A stretch of DNA of 64,000 nt from Pempheris klunzingeri (Eukaryota > Chordata > Actinopteri > Acropomatiformes > Pempheridae): contig NC_092028.1 in assembly GCF_042242105.1 (NCBI RefSeq), positions 10,649,338 through 10,713,337 on the forward strand, read 5' to 3'. How positions within the stretch are numbered: position 1 is the first letter of the stretch; each line of letters begins with the position of its first letter. The position numbers were made by a program, and so were the translations under genes. The notes under the pieces are model-generated. The model searched no databases, had not been told where the DNA came from, and worked only from the letters and a program-made list of their open reading frames with translations. This document shows positions 47,201 to 58,897 of this stretch, one piece after another.

Positions 47201-50200
47201 GTGTTAGATCACAAATTGAGCAAACGCTAAAAACATTTGCATGCAGCGAACAGGCAGGCTAAACTGAGACATCAAAATGATGAGAAAAAGAAATGAAGTA
47301 AAACATAAAATCTAATTCTCCAAGTGCATCCAAAGTTGTAGAAAAGAATATGTGAAACCAGTATTCATATTTTTCCATTTATTTAGAAATGCCATCTCAC
47401 TCCTTCTTTAAAAAGTTTCCTTAACACACAAAGTAACATATGCAAGGAAAAATACATAGAAATAACACACTGATCTGTACTCACCCGGTTGAGATGCAGG
47501 TCGGCTTGTTTGCGATGCCTCCAGAATGACACAGATTTTGGCGAGTGAAGAGGTGTGACAGGCTCCCACAGGTAGAGCACCCTGACACAGCCCCACACCG
47601 CTCCCACCCCGCTCAGCACCCACACCATCACCCACGGCAACAGGCACCGCAGCCAGGATGCTGGAGGATGCGAAGAAATGAGACACGTGGTAAGGTCATT
47701 ACACATCTAACAGCCAAGTATCCTGCTGTGCCACAACGTCTGTCGCTGATAAACAGAAGGGTCAGCCTGCTCACCGAAGTCCTGCGTGTGACTTGGGAAC
47801 CAGAAAAGGGTTCTAGAGGGCCCATGGCCTGCAGATACGCTGGGGTTCACTGAGGCCTCAGAGCCCAACAAAGATGGCAGCGGGTTTAAGGACAGGCAGA
47901 AGAAGGTCAGGGCACAGAGAAGCAGTCGAGAACGATCCATCACTCCAACCGAGGAGGGAGAGTCTGGCTCACTCTTCAACTGAGAGACACAAAGAGAGAT
48001 AAAGAAGAGGTTCACAATGATGAACAATTATACTGAAGACATCTACATTAAACTTACATCATACGTCTTGTTCGGCATACTTTGCCAACACTGTATTTAA
48101 TTGTGGACACATACGATGTCTAGTGACAAGAGAGTAGTTACTGCTACATTGGCCCTGTTGTGACGGCATGCACATCATATAGCATCAAATGTGTCAAATA
48201 TGTCAAATGTGTGTTATGATGAGACAACGGAAAAGACCGTACAGAAGAGGCCTAATGCCACCTTTGTGTTTTACCTGATCGTGCTCCAGCAAGGGGCTGC
48301 CTGGCTCTGAGTCCACACAGTACGGAGAGAACTGGTGAGGGGAACCAGAGCCAGAGTCTGAGGCTGGAGGTGACATCATCACTATTTCCTGTTTAAGCTC
48401 CACATCTTCAGGCAGTGTCACTGGCTCTGAGATGGAGAGAGAGAGAGAGACTGATTGAAATCTCAAATTGGTACAGATTATGCTCTGGTTACGATGTTTA
48501 ATGATGTAAAACACTTACTGTTCTTCTGGTTGGCCATCTTAAGGGCCAAGTTCTCCTGACGTAGTTTGTGGTTGACCTGTTGCAGGTACTTGATGTAGTC
48601 TATGGCCTTCCTCAGCACTCCTGACTTGTGCATCTGGAAAGAGAGACACGGAAGAGGACATGTGAAGATCCAATTTCAGTCAAACTCATAAATGAGGTTT
48701 TCCCCGAAAATTCAAGCTCTGAAACAATTTATGATATCAAAGTGTTGTTAAAGTCTCACCATCCCAGTGTGAAAATCACTAACCTTTGCGTCATTGCCCA
48801 TGACCAGATCTCTGAGCTCCACGATTTTGTCGTTGATGGAGGACCGGTACCTCTTCTCGATAATGTTGTGGGTTGTCCTCCTCTCGCCCTCCTTCACCAC
48901 TCCTCCCGGGCCTAATCCTCCTCCCATCATCTGGCCTTGGTCCATGCTTGATTTGACGTTTGTGCAGTTGGAGGAGCCTGGCTGTAGCTGCTTGATTGGC
49001 AGCTTGTCTCCTCCTCCCATCACAACAGGGACGGTGGTCAGGATGTTACTGCTCATCAGCGTCTGGGAGCAGAAATCAGTTGCTGTATTAGCTTGTGTGT
49101 GAATTATTGACAGCACAGTTTTCCTTTTTAAGGGTTCAAAATTGTGAGCATTAGTAACTACTGAATAGAAATATAAAATCTTTTATGCTAGCTATATACC
49201 GGGACTTGCAGAGCTGTGTTCTGGATGGGCGTGGTCAAGGTGGTGATCCCTGTGGGGCTCTGCATGGTAGACAACACCTGTGTGCCATCTGGTTTAAGCG
49301 TTGTCAGAACCAGTGAATCTGTCTTCAGAATCTGAGGCTGCTGGACCAGAACCTGATGGAAAGACGTCCAAATGTGAGAGGCTTTTATGTTTTGCTTACC
49401 TATATCTGTGTTTTTTCTATACACCAAACACTCTATAACTAATTAGGGTTAGAGTGTTCGAGTTAGGGTACTTACAGGTACTTGCTGCATCTGCTGTTGC
49501 ATAGTGTGGACTGTAGTGGGCGCTGTGGAGAGAGTCTGGATGGTCTGACCGGCTGGGGTCAGAACACGCTGGTGCTGAATGGTCACTGGTTGGAGCTGTG
49601 GTGAAGTCATAATGCTCTGCATCTGTGGTTGGAGAACTGGGAGTAGGAGACAAGACAAATAATGTTCTTTATAATGTGAATTCACCACAATGTCGACCAT
49701 TTCATGACATCGGTATCATACGTTCAACAGAACTCTCTCCTATTCCTCTCTTTAGTCACCTTGGAAACCAGCACCAGGGTTCTGGTGGCAGATGACAGGG
49801 CTCTGGATGAAACGTGACTGTCCGCCACTGGAGGCAATCATCACCGTTTGGGCTGCCTGGGTCTGGATGGGCAGGGGCGTCTGGCTGTGCGTCTGAACCA
49901 GGGTATGAACTGGGAAGGTCTGGGTCTGCATAGGGATCCCCTGAGTGTGCATCTGCATTAAAGCAAAAAAAATAAAGTTTCATCTCAAGAAGCATTATTT
50001 CCACAGAGTTACTAAAAAATCTGATGCACATAAGACAGATTTAATAGGAGAAAGAGGGTGGATCACAAACATGCTTAAAAGATTACAATAAGGCGGAACA
50101 ACTAAGATCGATAGCAGGCTGCTGTAACCCAGAGAACATAGCAAAGGAGAAAGATTCGGAATTTCATAGTTAGATGTACCGTTACAATCTGTATTAGGTT

Positions 50201-53200
50201 ATGAGACTTCATACGAGCAGCATTCTAATAGTTTAAAAAACTTGAACTTATAGGGTATAGAATTGACTTCACATCTTACTATAGGTAGGAAATTTCAGAT
50301 ATATATAGCTTAGAAAAATCTTTTTTTTTTTTTAGATATTTACAAACTTAATTTAACAATAAGATAAAATCTTTGGATAAATGTGATACCAACATATTGA
50401 TATATTCATTGACATGACTGCTCTTTCTCCACAATCTATCTGGGTGATATTGCAGCTCATTTACAGATGAAAGACAAACATCTACTAAAGATATTATTAG
50501 CAGCCAGCAAGAAAGCTGTAACACAAACACGGTTACAGACTGCACCTCCAACAAAGACGGCCTGGATTGTGAATAATATCCAAAACATGGAAAGAATGAC
50601 TTGTGCACTAAATCTAAGGGCTTACAAATTCTTACAATCCAGGGGAAAATGGGTTGGGTTTGTGACCTCACAAGATGATTACTGATTTGTTACTGTATGA
50701 ACTGGAATGTATTTCCATGACCTGTATGTGAAGGAAGTGAATGTAAAGGTGACCAGATGTTCCTTTTATGCTTTGTTTGCTGAGTTCTATACTTTTTTGA
50801 AAAAATAATGTTGAAAAAATTTATTGTTTTAGGAAAAAGGTCATTCACTCAAGACAATAAATTACATCTCTCAGCCTGACAACAGTTTTGCTGAGGTGTG
50901 CATTACTGGTTATAGGGATGGTGAGCTCTGGCAGTACTTTTTCTGCTGTCAGCAGAGACTGTTTTTTAGTAAGGATGGCACAATAACAGAAAATAAATCC
51001 ACACTCTCTCTACAACAGATAATGAAAATACAGAGAGACAGGAACTCTGAAAACACCCTGAGACTTTAAACTACAGCACTAATTCATCATAGCAGCAGTA
51101 ATATAGCCCATTCAAATCCACCAAAAGCTTTCAATAAGCGAAATGTATATCAAAAGGGTTTGTGTGTGAAAGTAGTGTCAGATATTTGATACCTGGATGG
51201 TGGGCTGGGCCGTCTGTTGGGGCTGAGGCTGGATGGGCTGGACCACCTGAGGCCGTGGCTGGAGGAGTGGAGGGCTGCGGGTCACCTGCTGCTGCCCTGT
51301 GGAAGCGGTGGTGGGAGAAGGGGTCTGTGCTGGAGTGAGTGGAGGGGTGAGGGGAACAGACTGGGGAGACAGTGTCTGGGAGGGGGTGAGGCTGACGGAG
51401 CTCTGGTAGGAAGCAGGGGCTGGTGTCTGGGGAGTCTGAGGGGTTTGAATGGCAGGTCGTGGGCTGGTGCTGGCGCCGCCACTCTGTATAGAGCCTGCTG
51501 AGGTCACATGCTCCTCAAATAAGTCTGGGAAGTCCCCCACCTGGTTGCTGACAAACTGCAGCATCTCTGAAGAGATGGAGAAAGCAGAACGGACATTACA
51601 AGTCTAGATTTGTTACGTTTAAATTATGTAATAAGGGACAAGCTCTTGCATTGGGGGAAAGATGTTAATACAGCATGAGGTAAATGTCAAACATTTGATT
51701 TTACAATTCTGAAATTTGAAATGTTCGATACAGAGAAATATTATTTCAATAATAAGAGACACAACAAACAACAAAATGTTGTATAACATAGAATATGAAT
51801 AATGTATCGACAGCAGCAGATCAACATAAATCCCATAACTGATGATAAGTTATCTGACTGCCTTTAAGCTCAGGCTCTGGCTACACCCAATACTGTGGTA
51901 ACAGGAGGTAACAATCTATATATGCCACTTTCCCAAGTGTCCTTGAGATAGAACTTATGAGGTATTATGGTTGCCCAACTATAGGTCTGGCTTGATGTGT
52001 GATTGCTGTTTATTACTAACAGATAAGACAAGAGAGCCCTGGATAATTTCACAGACTGGCCTTGAATTGGTGCATGCACACACAGAAACAGCTACTGTTC
52101 TGTCATTAATCAGTAAACAGACTGTACAGAAAACAAAAGGCCTTCAAACAGATAGCCTTGAAAAGATGCGAGGTAATCTTACTGATGGCCCAGAAAGACA
52201 ATGGGAGCAAGTTAAAATAGCACTTAGATAAATCTGAATCTGACAGCACAGAGAGGCCTGCTGGATGGATGGAACTATGATGATCATGTTAAACACCATC
52301 TAATCGAACTCAGTAAATGACTCCTTACTTACAGTAGAGATACAAAACTGTACTTATCAAAGACTTTGCCTTGATGGTAAGTGATGTACATACTGGGTGT
52401 TAGGGTTCAGTAATATGATAATAATATAATACAATATATATGATGGTTAACACTCAGTGGCCTGCTTATGTGACCCACCTCGCTAAAACTGCAAATCATC
52501 ACCTCCTCGTTAAGGTTATAATTATTGAAGGAAGGAGTGAATGAGCACAAAATCAATTTATAAAACGTATGTGTTTACTTTAATCAAAGCGACTAACTAT
52601 TTGCATAAACTTTATGTTTATTTCAATTAAGAAAGCACTGAATTATGAGCAGAGGGCAACACATGAACGTGGTCAGAGCCATTTTGCTCTGCACAGCTTG
52701 TGAAGCTTTGTGTGTGTGTCCGGATCTTCCTGGTCTGCAGGAGTTTGGGATAAAGTTCAGGAAGACAGGTGTGTCGCCTAGCAACAGCTGTAATGACACG
52801 CGATCAGTGGCCCTAAATCTTACAAACCAGAAAATTCTGTATCTGATTATTTGAATTCAGTGGCCGATTACTGACCAACCAAAAACATCCCATCTCATGA
52901 GGAGGAGCTTAGTATTCGAGGTTTAAGAATGCTGTGAGAAATGTGCTGCCCTGCAGTCTGTAATGTTCTCTCAGCAATCTGAAGCATAGAACACTTTTTA
53001 CTAAAGTGAAGAGTTTCATTTGTCTGCGTCTGTGTCTCAGTGGTCGGTTCCTGTGAATCTATTAGTGGTTATTTAATTAAAGTTACTGAAGGGTGAAGAA
53101 GAAAAAGAAACTCAACCTGATTTAAGGTGTTCATTTAACACAAGGTAATTTAGGAGACTGTAGTTTGTGGTGCTGTTAAATTGAATTCCATTATACTGAG

Positions 53201-56200
53201 AGGAGATTTTTTTTTTTTCATGTCTAGTAGTGCTATGGAGCAGTTTGTTGTAAGTGCATTCCTGTTTTACTTGCATCAAACACACACATTAAGATACACA
53301 TGCAAGACACAGTCCAGGAAATGGTTTCACACTACTCCTCTGATTGACAGGAGGAAATAACACACCAAGATATGCAGCACTGTGTATCCAGCAAACGCAG
53401 GGAAGAAGAGCACTTTAAAAAAAGTGCAAGTATTTTATGGAGGAAGAAAATACATTCAATATATTTATTAGACCTCAAGGATACACAAAATGTTTTGATG
53501 AATAAAACTAAATGTAAATAATAACATGTAATTTGTTTGTTTACATATAATACTACAATCTATATACTACTATTTTTTTTTTTAAATCTTCCATCCTTAT
53601 TTGGTGACAACATCTCTTACTTACTTTAACTTCTTGACATCTATGGGGGGAAAGCAGTTTGGAGAGGAACACAAGCCTGTGGTCCAATATTGTAGAAAAC
53701 ACCATGTTTTTCATGGTCCCACAGGACTTTGGAACTTCAAGGTTTTACAGCTGCCTAACAGGTTCTGTATGATACTGATGGCCTATACTATACTGGCCTC
53801 AGCCATCAGGTTCAGGTCAGTGAACAGAGTCTGCAGCCTTGAACTTAGTCTTACTGTACAACAGAGTCAGACTAGACAATCCAACAGACCAGACTCACTG
53901 ACTATGTCAGAGGGACATCATAGCACAATCCTATTGAGAAGAACCTTTATTGTTTTAATATTTTGAGTGGGAAAATTGATTACAAATTAATATTAGCAAT
54001 GTCTGTCTGAGACACTGGATATTTCACAGCCCAGAGATCTGAACAGCCCTGTTTCATTCTATTGATGTTACAGTGCAAGTTAACAATAAGTTTGCCTTGC
54101 TTCACATGTAGAAGTAAATCCCAGTCACTACTTTGTGACATCTGACAATTACTGATCACATTCGTTATTTAAATCCTTACTGGACACATGTTTTATATGA
54201 TTGCCTGCACCAACACAAGAGATTCATTATCAGGCTTCTGCCGGGCTGGATGACAAACATTGATGATCATTTGAATCGGGTGTGTTGGAGCAAGGAAACA
54301 TCTAAAACGTGCAGGGCAATAAGCTTCCAGGACCAGGACTGGGAAAAAATGCCTTAGAGTGAGGGGGAAACTCTAATACAGTGCTCTAATAATGTGTCTA
54401 CTCAATATCAATCAAAAAATCTTGTCATTTTATCTATTAACCCATTTTTCTCTTATTTTTACTTGTTTCATAAAGCGATGCAATGAAGTAAACACTTAAC
54501 TAGTGTAGTTAGTTGGCTCTTATACTTTTGCAAGGTTTCTGCTGTAGTTTAGAACTGCAGCATACTATATTTAACTTTGTCATTATTGTATATCAATCAC
54601 ATTTTACCCTAAACACAACACAAAAGGCCTAGAAGCCAGAATAGATGTATGTGGCTGGAAAGTTGAGACAGTAGAGAAATTAAACTTTCTCACAAACATT
54701 TAACAATAAGCCATTCTCACTTTTGTCAGCAACAGCAACCAACCTCTGACTATCTGTCATCGCTTGTTGCATTTCAGTATAGTGTAGAAAACAGTAAAAG
54801 TGTTATAATCTATGTATCTATTTATATATATGATTTAAACGAAGGTCACAACAGACTAACTGGCTAACCAAGGATAGTAATTCATGTGTCTGTGACACTT
54901 GTTGACACGGTGAGGTTAGCAGTGCTAGAGGAAGATTAACAGTGGCAGTACTTCTTAAATCCTATTCATAATGGCAAAAATAGACTATTAAATGGTTCAG
55001 GTTGAAAATGTGCAGAATCATCTTTTATTCAGCCCTGATTGAAAACAATACAGAGTGTCAGACAGATTTGGATATACAGTGTCATAGGAACATTGATTGG
55101 TCTTTCAGCTCAAGAACTTTTACCCGCTTGTCCTTCACATGTCACATATACAAGCACACATCATGTGGGCAGAGTCAGACAGACACTTGTACGCCTCCAT
55201 GGGGGGCACACTGTTCATGACAGACAGGACAAAGCAGCTCTGAGCCCCCAGAGCTTCAGACAAGCTGACACAAAGGGTAAATCCATCAAAGGGGGACAGT
55301 TTCCTCGGCTGCTCAGCGCAAAGAAAACAGGTTATATAACCAGATCCGCAGTTGCTAAGAGAATAATTGGGAGAGGGAGAATGTTCTAGATGAATATAGG
55401 GTCTAGTCCGTGAGCCCTTACAGGGGCCTCTAAGATCTTTCACTCAATGAAATGCACATGGCTCGTCTGAGGAACAAAGGTTAAATATCTTTGGAGGTCT
55501 ACAGTGAACCAGTCTCATTGCTCTCTCTGCTGCACAAAGAGAACAATGAGGTCAAGATTTGAATGAGGCTGTGGTCATTTTAAATACATGAAACAGAAGA
55601 AAATATTATTGCAGACGATTTTTATGATTCTGTAATTCAATTCTTCTTCAGTTGGAAAATTAGATTTATCGATTGGCTGCAGGCCTAACGGAGGCTGAGT
55701 GAAGCAAAACTAAAGTGTGGGCTGTCTTTACTGCAGCTCCAACTGTGAATTCATCAGTCAACCCTCAGTTGTCATCTCTCTCTCTCTCTCAGACACACAC
55801 ACACAATCTGTACATTCCTCTCTTTTGACACAATGATTAAGTGGGATTACATAACTGTGGCTGGGGCTGTGCTGTCTGCTCATTCTGTCCAAGGGCCCCC
55901 TTTGAAAAGAGAATTAACACCAAAGGCAGGTAGAGTTTCATAGATGTTTCATAGGCCTGTGTGCAGTATCATCAATGTTGGCCATTATTGTTTGTTACAT
56001 TGTCTTGTTAAGTACAGTGTTGTATGTTGGCGAGTATTATAAACCCACTGGCCCGAGACCCAGTTCATCTCACACTGTCTGACCCCACACAAACAAACGC
56101 CACCACTCCATCAGTCCGGTCTGGTGACTTAGCATTCAGTAAAATTCCATCCTAATGGAAATCTGGTGACTCTGCGCTGGCCAGCGTTATACCAAAAGCC

Positions 56201-57130
56201 CTGTCCTTTCACTTTGTGCCAAAGGGTGAAACTTGTTTTGATAAGGGGGAGATGGGATCAGGGATGCTGTTTGTTCGCTGAGCGCATGCCTGCAAAGTGC
56301 AGAACGGGATCTTTTCCAGAGATGATGTCCCAGAAACTCTGCACAACAATTTGGCAGAATATCCTTGGAAAAGAAACACGAAAGGCTTTTTTTTCCTCCA
56401 TTAAATTCTACAAAATCTTGACATGAAAGTCATGAAATCTAAACAATGGTCCTCGGCTTCCTGTAATAACGTAGTCATGCATGATGAGCAAGTCACACTC
56501 TTGTGTCTCCCTTCACTGCCCACATACACAGCATCCTGATAAATGACACCTCTGACTAAAAACCCCTTCTGCTTCATGGAAAGTAACACTCTATGTAAAA
56601 GAGCAATTACTTTTCTATTGAAGCACGAGTGTTTACTGTGACACACAGCATCGAAAACACTACAGAGAGCATAACCTCAAAGCCTAAAATGTACAATTTG
56701 TGGATATATTGAACTGGCTATGTGACATAATAGCTTCCATAAGTCATAATCTACAAAAGGTGGTATTCGCAATGTGCACACTGACTTAAGTCAATAACCC
56801 ATCTATCATTTTTTAGCCAAAATATTAGGCTGTAGGACTTTGAAATACTGATCTCTCTATATACACTAGCTATAGTGTAACTGCGTTGACACCAAACTTT
56901 GTGTCTTATGCAGAATCACTGACAGACCTCCTTCCGCTGGGCAGGTTGAGCATCTCACAGAGCTGTCGGACTGAGCGCAGACAGGCCAACACTAAATTAG
57001 GAAACAACAACAGTGGACAGCAGTGGCACAACTACTCACCGTCGATGTCTCCCAATGTGAATTCGTCCCCTAATTCCGCTAGAGTCGTGTCCATGTTCTC
57101 CATGCTGGAGATGTACTCTCCGCCGTCCAT
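42024..57130 (-). CDS. srebf2: srebf2 (SREBP-2): membrane-bound bHLH-Zip regulator of cholesterol synthesis
   Basis: There are twenty coding exons: 57130-57040, 51566-51193, 49952-49760, 49636-49476, 49352-49200, 49062-48784, 48633-48519, 48426-48275, 47979-47775, 47660-47485, 47101-46852, 46713-46544, 46387-46216, 45553-45436, 45330-45221, 44962-44830, 44623-44452, 43754-43578, 42647-42536 and 42238-42024. The total is 1,175 residues (human 1,141). The acidic N-terminus ends [14 protein letters not shown] then [18 protein letters not shown] Gln/Pro/Thr-rich region precedes the bHLH-Zip at about 385-460 ([17 protein letters not shown], with the SREBP-specific Tyr; [19 protein letters not shown]). 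The site-2 motif [12 protein letters not shown] starts the first membrane span. The lumenal loop has RTLF at the site-1 position. The SCAP-binding C-terminus ends GGTTIAAS. It lies in the ER until sterol falls, then the N-half enters the nucleus. Confidence 0.97.
44058..44126 (-). ncRNA. mir33: mir-33 hairpin inside an srebf2 intron
   Basis: On the minus strand a stem-loop of about 69 nt begins CTGTGGTGCATTGTAGTTGC. The 5p arm at 44121-44101 reads GTGCATTGTAGTTGCATTGC plus a final A, identical to vertebrate miR-33(a)-5p. The other arm, at about 44082-44061, contains CAATGTGTCTGCAGTGC and pairs back to it. The hairpin lies in the intron between exons 44623-44452 and 43754-43578, on the gene's strand, so it is co-transcribed with srebf2. 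miR-33 represses cholesterol export and fatty-acid oxidation genes such as ABCA1. Confidence 0.97.
44151..44216. repeat. (CA)n microsatellite beside mir-33
   Basis: Thirty-three perfect CA units, 25 bases from the mir-33 hairpin on its upstream side. Confidence 0.97.
45835..46102 (+). mobile_element. Decayed teleost retrotransposon-type repeat fragment
   Basis: The stretch is in an srebf2 intron. It keeps landmarks of a repeat that is very common in teleost genomes: GGTGGCAGCAGGATAAGCA, then a CCCTCTCC-rich link, CCCATCTCTGAGGCTGACCC, CAGCCACCCT, and GAGGAAACTCATTTTGGCTG followed by CATCCGTGATCT. Recognition is from memory of that repeat; I believe it derives from a non-LTR element but cannot fix the family. 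It is short of a full element and clearly degenerate, with no coding capacity. Confidence 0.6.
46718..46741. repeat. (GA)n tract forming an srebf2 splice acceptor
   Basis: About 11 GA units directly upstream (minus strand) of the exon at 46713-46544. On the transcript it is (CU)n followed by CUGCAG, so it acts as the polypyrimidine tract of this acceptor. Confidence 0.85.
50050..51190 (-). other. srebf2 intron, nothing recognised
   Basis: AT-rich intron between the second and third coding exons. Frames seen near 50,350-50,690 have no recognised similarity or splice-supported use. Confidence 0.5.
51567..57039 (-). other. srebf2 first intron (5.5 kb)
   Basis: This is the largest intron of the window, between the 30-codon first coding exon and the exon starting EMLQFV. 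No transposon, RNA or conserved exon was recognised. Short frames such as 53601-53966 and 55039-55389 lack any family signature. First introns of regulated genes often hold enhancers, but nothing here can be assigned by eye. Confidence 0.55.
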
Positions 57131-57560
57131 CCTGTCTGTCAGCAGCTCGCCTCCCCGGCTGTCACCGGAGGGTCGCTGGAGAAAAGCCACACGATTCGCA
57201 GGCGATTCTGTGGCGTTCAGCGACGCCTACAACACCCTTATCTGACCAGGAAGCTTATTCTTTTCCCGAACGACCGTAAATCAACACTTGCGCCTCAAGA
57301 GAGGCAGACTTCTACGTCGATAAACTCATTTACCACCGATTTATGCTTAAGACGACGCCATCTTGTTTTACGCTCATTACGTCATTCACAAACAGACTCT
57401 GTGGCCAAAGGCGGGCTCTGATTGGTCCTGACCTCGCTGTTGTTGTCATGAGACCAGTCATGATCGTCCAATGACAAGGTCGTGTTCACCGTGGTCTGAT
57501 AGTACGTCAACCATCAGAAGCTCCAGTGTTATTTGAATAAACCGCGCCCCCTACCTTCAT
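57131..57560 (-). promoter_or_regulatory. srebf2 promoter region
   Basis: CpG-rich sequence without a TATA box lies upstream of the start codon. It contains a CRE-like TTACGTCATT at 57378-57387, a GGCGGG box near 57411, and CCAAT boxes at 57420-57425 (inverted, GATTGG) and 57468-57472. NF-Y (CCAAT) and SRE sites drive SREBF2 in mammals; the CCAAT boxes fit that. I could not find a convincing SRE. Confidence 0.5.
57541..57557 (-). promoter_or_regulatory. CTCF-like motif upstream of srebf2
   Basis: On the minus strand this reads AAGGTAGGGGGCGCGGT, close to the CTCF core (AGGGGGCGC). It lies about 410 bases upstream of the srebf2 start codon. No occupancy can be shown. Confidence 0.4.
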
Positions 57561-58550
57561 GAATAAAGGTGGTGGTTGAAGGGAAATTCAGCATCTACGT
57601 AATAGTGATATAAATACATTCATGAATAGATACAGTCACATGAATACTGCAGACATATTAATTAACAGGATTTGTATGTTCCTGCTATCAAGCAACACCC
57701 ATAACATTGTGATAAGTATGTTTCCTTACTTGCAAATTTCATGTTTTGTGTTCAGTATAAATATAAGCAATACTTTTATAACATAAATTACAAATTATAT
57801 TAAGAGTTAATGATTTTCACCACTTTCTTGCATACAAATAGTACACCCTAAAGTTATCAGGTCTTCAAAGTGCATAAATAGCCATGTTTCACATAAGAAA
57901 AGTAAAAATATATTAGTTTAATATTGCTGGGTTTTAATAAATAGATAAAAGTCTGAAAATGTACTGAGGTTGAGGTTCTGGCACAAAAGATAACAACCCA
58001 CCAAGAGGAGATAAGACATGAGGCCAAAATATTCAGTCATGGAAGAAAAATCTTGTTTATTTCACTGCAACGAAGTTGACATGCTAATGAACTAGTGAAC
58101 AGCAGTTGGTGGTACTGCCTGGTCAAAACCAGTGTTAACACATCAAAACTCTTGTCTGGTTTACATGGTACAGGGTGTGAAACAGTGCACTGCAACCAGC
58201 TAGTATGATTTAAAATGTTTTCTAACACGTCAGTCCTTTTGTTCATTATTAACACCCATTACTGTAATGTGCAAATTTACATGAACACATTAATCTCACC
58301 CAGCGAACACTGTAATATGGTGCTGAAGAGAATGCCTTTATTTTCTGTTATTCTTCTTCAGAAAGGGAATTTGTTTAATTCAGCTGTGCTCGCACAGCTG
58401 AACTGTAACCCACATATTCAACAGCCTCGTTTTACAAGTAAAGGAGTGCCTCATTTCATTTTCTCTTTATTTTACAAATAATCTGTATGACAAAGTGAGG
58501 TCTGGTTCCAAACCAAGCAGTTGTGAGACGAATCACAACCTTATAAAATT
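57560..58550. other. Spacer between srebf2 and the GIMAP-like gene
   Basis: AT-rich spacer. Minus-strand AATAAA words near 58045 and 58550-58555 could end the GIMAP-like transcript. No gene or repeat was recognised. Confidence 0.45.
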
Positions 58551-58897
58551 TTATTTAAATAAAAATGTGTTTAAATAGAATAAAGCAAAGGTGTCACAAG
58601 ACTGTATGCCTGATATCCTTCATTAGTCATCCCACACAGCATTGCAAATGTCATTGAATTCAATCACCAGCCTCAAACTGTTTCAACTGACATTTGTGGT
58701 TACAATTACTGTTTATTTATCTTTATAATTTGTGTTCATATCCTAACTGTGCATCTTCTAGGTGGTTTGCATTTCAACAATAGCAATATCTCTCACTGAG
58801 GGTAGCTACTGTGGAGTCGAGTGCTTCATGAGTTGGCTAAGCAAAAATATGAACAAGATGTCATTCACTGGGTTATGACTTCAGTTGTGGCCTGTAT

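Noticed and set aside
53601-53966. Frame of 121 codons in srebf2 intron 1
   Set aside because: No recognised domain, unusual composition for a gene, and no promoter or splice context.
57131-57560. Sterol regulatory element in the srebf2 promoter
   Set aside because: No word close enough to ATCACCCCAC was found next to the CCAAT boxes.
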